A stretch of DNA of 20,239 nucleotides, from the IMG/VR virus record IMGVR_UViG_3300027906_000201, positions 1 through 20,239 of that record; one strand, given 5' to 3'. Every line of letters starts with the position of its first letter. Position 1 is the first letter of the stretch. The DNA is from a virus. A program made the position numbers and the translations under genes. Of the stretch, positions 19,565-20,239 are shown one piece after another. The notes under the pieces are model-generated. The model was not told the DNA's origin. It did not search any database and saw only the letters and a program-made list of their open reading frames with translations.

Positions 19565-19716
19565 TATTTTCCCTTTTCTATTGTTTTCCATTGCTGCCGA
19601 CGTTCGACTGCTAAGGTCCTGACCATTTTGTTCCACCGGTCAACTTGCGCCGGTGATCCAACACGGTTTAGCGGAATTGTTTTCCACTGAGAATTATTAA
19701 ATGCACTCCTAGACAT
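19564..19716 (-). CDS. Small basic protein (50 residues) coupled to SSB copy 2
   Basis: ATG 19716 has GAAAGGAGACAGA upstream, a strong site. The frame runs 50 codons and its stop overlaps the SSB start as TAATG. The product is basic and Trp-containing: MSRSAFNNSQWKTIPLNRVG, then SPAQVDRWNKMVRTLAVERR, then QQWKTIEKGK. The segment QWKTI occurs twice (residues 10-14 and 42-46). I know of no family. A helix rich in Arg next to an SSB gene suggests a nucleic-acid or SSB-associated role, but this is only inference. Confidence 0.74.
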   Translation of the reverse strand: MSRSAFNNSQWKTIPLNRVGSPAQVDRWNKMVRTLAVERRQQWKTIEKGK

Positions 19717-19728
19717 TTCTGTCTCCTT

Positions 19729-20217
19729 TCAACAACGTGACCATCCGCCACGTTCAGCTATCGCAGCCTCATCGTGAGCCTCACCAATTAAACTGGCGAA
19801 CTCAATATTCGGCTCCATTTTCATTGCCTCAGCCGCACCTGCACGAACCATTTCCAAGTTGACAAACAAGCCATCTTCATGGAACACATAAGCAAGCAAC
19901 CTGCCATACGGATCACGCTTACCATCTCCAATAGCCAACCAAATATCACTCCGGTCAACTAAACGAGCTAACAAGTCATGCGACTGAGTTGAATAACAGC
20001 TACCCAATTCAGGTGCATTTATCCCAATCAGCCGTATCGTTTCCGTAATACCATCTACTTCAGCTACGAAAGTATCTCCGTCTATTACACGTTCTACCTT
20101 CACTGAAGGATCAGGGTCACCCCCAATAGAGTTAGCTATAACAGCACCCACAATTATTAAGGTGGCTGCTGCTAGGGCTACTCTTATATTTCTCTGTTTT
20201 GCTGTAACCTTAACCAT
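19729..20217 (-). CDS. Exported thermonuclease (SNase family)
   Basis: This 162-residue protein has a basic N-terminus and a hydrophobic segment (about residues 13-31, VALAAATLIIVGAVIANSI), so it is probably secreted or membrane-anchored. The SNase OB-fold follows: VERVIDGDTF (D46, D48), IRLIGINAPE (R62, E70) and RDPYGRLLAYVF (R106), which correspond to the D19, D21, R35, E43 and R87 positions of staphylococcal nuclease. The D40 ligand is replaced by N67, which also occurs in some relatives. It would degrade DNA or RNA outside the cytoplasm, for instance host or competitor DNA. ATG 20217 follows AAGAAGGAAGAA. It is the most upstream minus-strand gene in the window. Confidence 0.88.
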   Translation of the reverse strand: MVKVTAKQRNIRVALAAATLIIVGAVIANSIGGDPDPSVKVERVIDGDTFVAEVDGITETIRLIGINAPELGSCYSTQSHDLLARLVDRSDIWLAIGDGKRDPYGRLLAYVFHEDGLFVNLEMVRAGAAEAMKMEPNIEFASLIGEAHDEAAIAERGGWSRC

Positions 20218-20239
20218 TTCTTCCTTCTTTCTTTCTGAT

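Noticed and set aside
19565-19636. Upstream start for SSB copy 2
   Set aside because: The added residues overlap the 50-residue gene in another frame; ATG 19564 begins the OB-fold and makes a TAATG overlap.

Overview
This window is a piece of a tailed-phage (Caudoviricetes) genome. It has no integrase, repressor, tRNA, CRISPR array or insertion sequence that I can see. The host is probably a moderate- to low-GC member of the Actinobacteria, possibly aquatic. That is an inference from the r1t-type holin, the amidase plus peptidoglycan-binding endolysin, the minor tail protein with YxxSGxxY and Ala/Thr/Pro repeats, and a Rad52-like annealase, resolvase and Cys-rich mini-proteins of the kinds common in actinophages. 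Base composition by eye is well below that of soil actinobacteria. A short-tailed (podovirus-like) virion is likely but not proven. After the major capsid protein I see no tape measure, major tail protein or tail-chaperone frameshift. Instead there are fibre-like genes, a lysis pair, an adaptor-like protein and a large propeller-like tail protein.

Late block, plus strand, 1-12376. It runs in this order: the end of a probable scaffolding gene, an N4-gp56-family major capsid protein, a GC-rich hairpin, a 32-residue very basic peptide, and a small virion protein. Next comes a tightly overlapped run of fibre-like genes (1825-6364). Within it, three consecutive genes are diverged copies of one domain, and two proteins share the N-terminal tag MPFGxxKVALLG. 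Then follow an amidase endolysin and its holin (6361-7354), a repeat-rich tail protein, an FmdB-type zinc-ribbon protein, a neck/adaptor-like protein, a 623-residue propeller-like protein and a DEDDy exonuclease with a C-terminal zinc ribbon.

Early block, minus strand, 20217-12373. It meets the late block tail to tail, and the stop codons of the two converging genes overlap. Read in its own direction (right to left) it holds: a secreted thermonuclease, a 50-residue protein, a tailless SSB, a 240-base structured non-coding stretch, several small proteins including a lysozyme/transglycosylase-like enzyme and Cys-rich mini-proteins, a DUF932 protein, acidic and winged-helix-like small proteins, and a recombination cassette. 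The cassette comprises a Cas4/RecB-like Fe-S nuclease, a Rad52-like annealase, a second SSB with an acidic tail, and a PD-(D/E)XK Holliday-junction resolvase. Most genes overlap by 1-50 bases (TAATG, TGATG, ATGA) and many carry strong AAGGAG ribosome sites, so the block looks like a few long, translationally coupled operons. GC-rich hairpins mark the gaps between them.

Three genes (55, 59 and 50 residues, at 12373-12540, 18001-18180 and 19564-19716) and the 32-residue peptide are short and easily missed. Each fits the overlap or ribosome-site pattern of its neighbours, apart from the basic peptide, which is supported by its composition. The most unusual items are the two SSB paralogs with different C-termini, the tandem fibre-domain array with a shared anchor, the structured region at 19063-19228, the early exported lytic enzyme, and the promoter/hairpin arrangement at 17680-17792.
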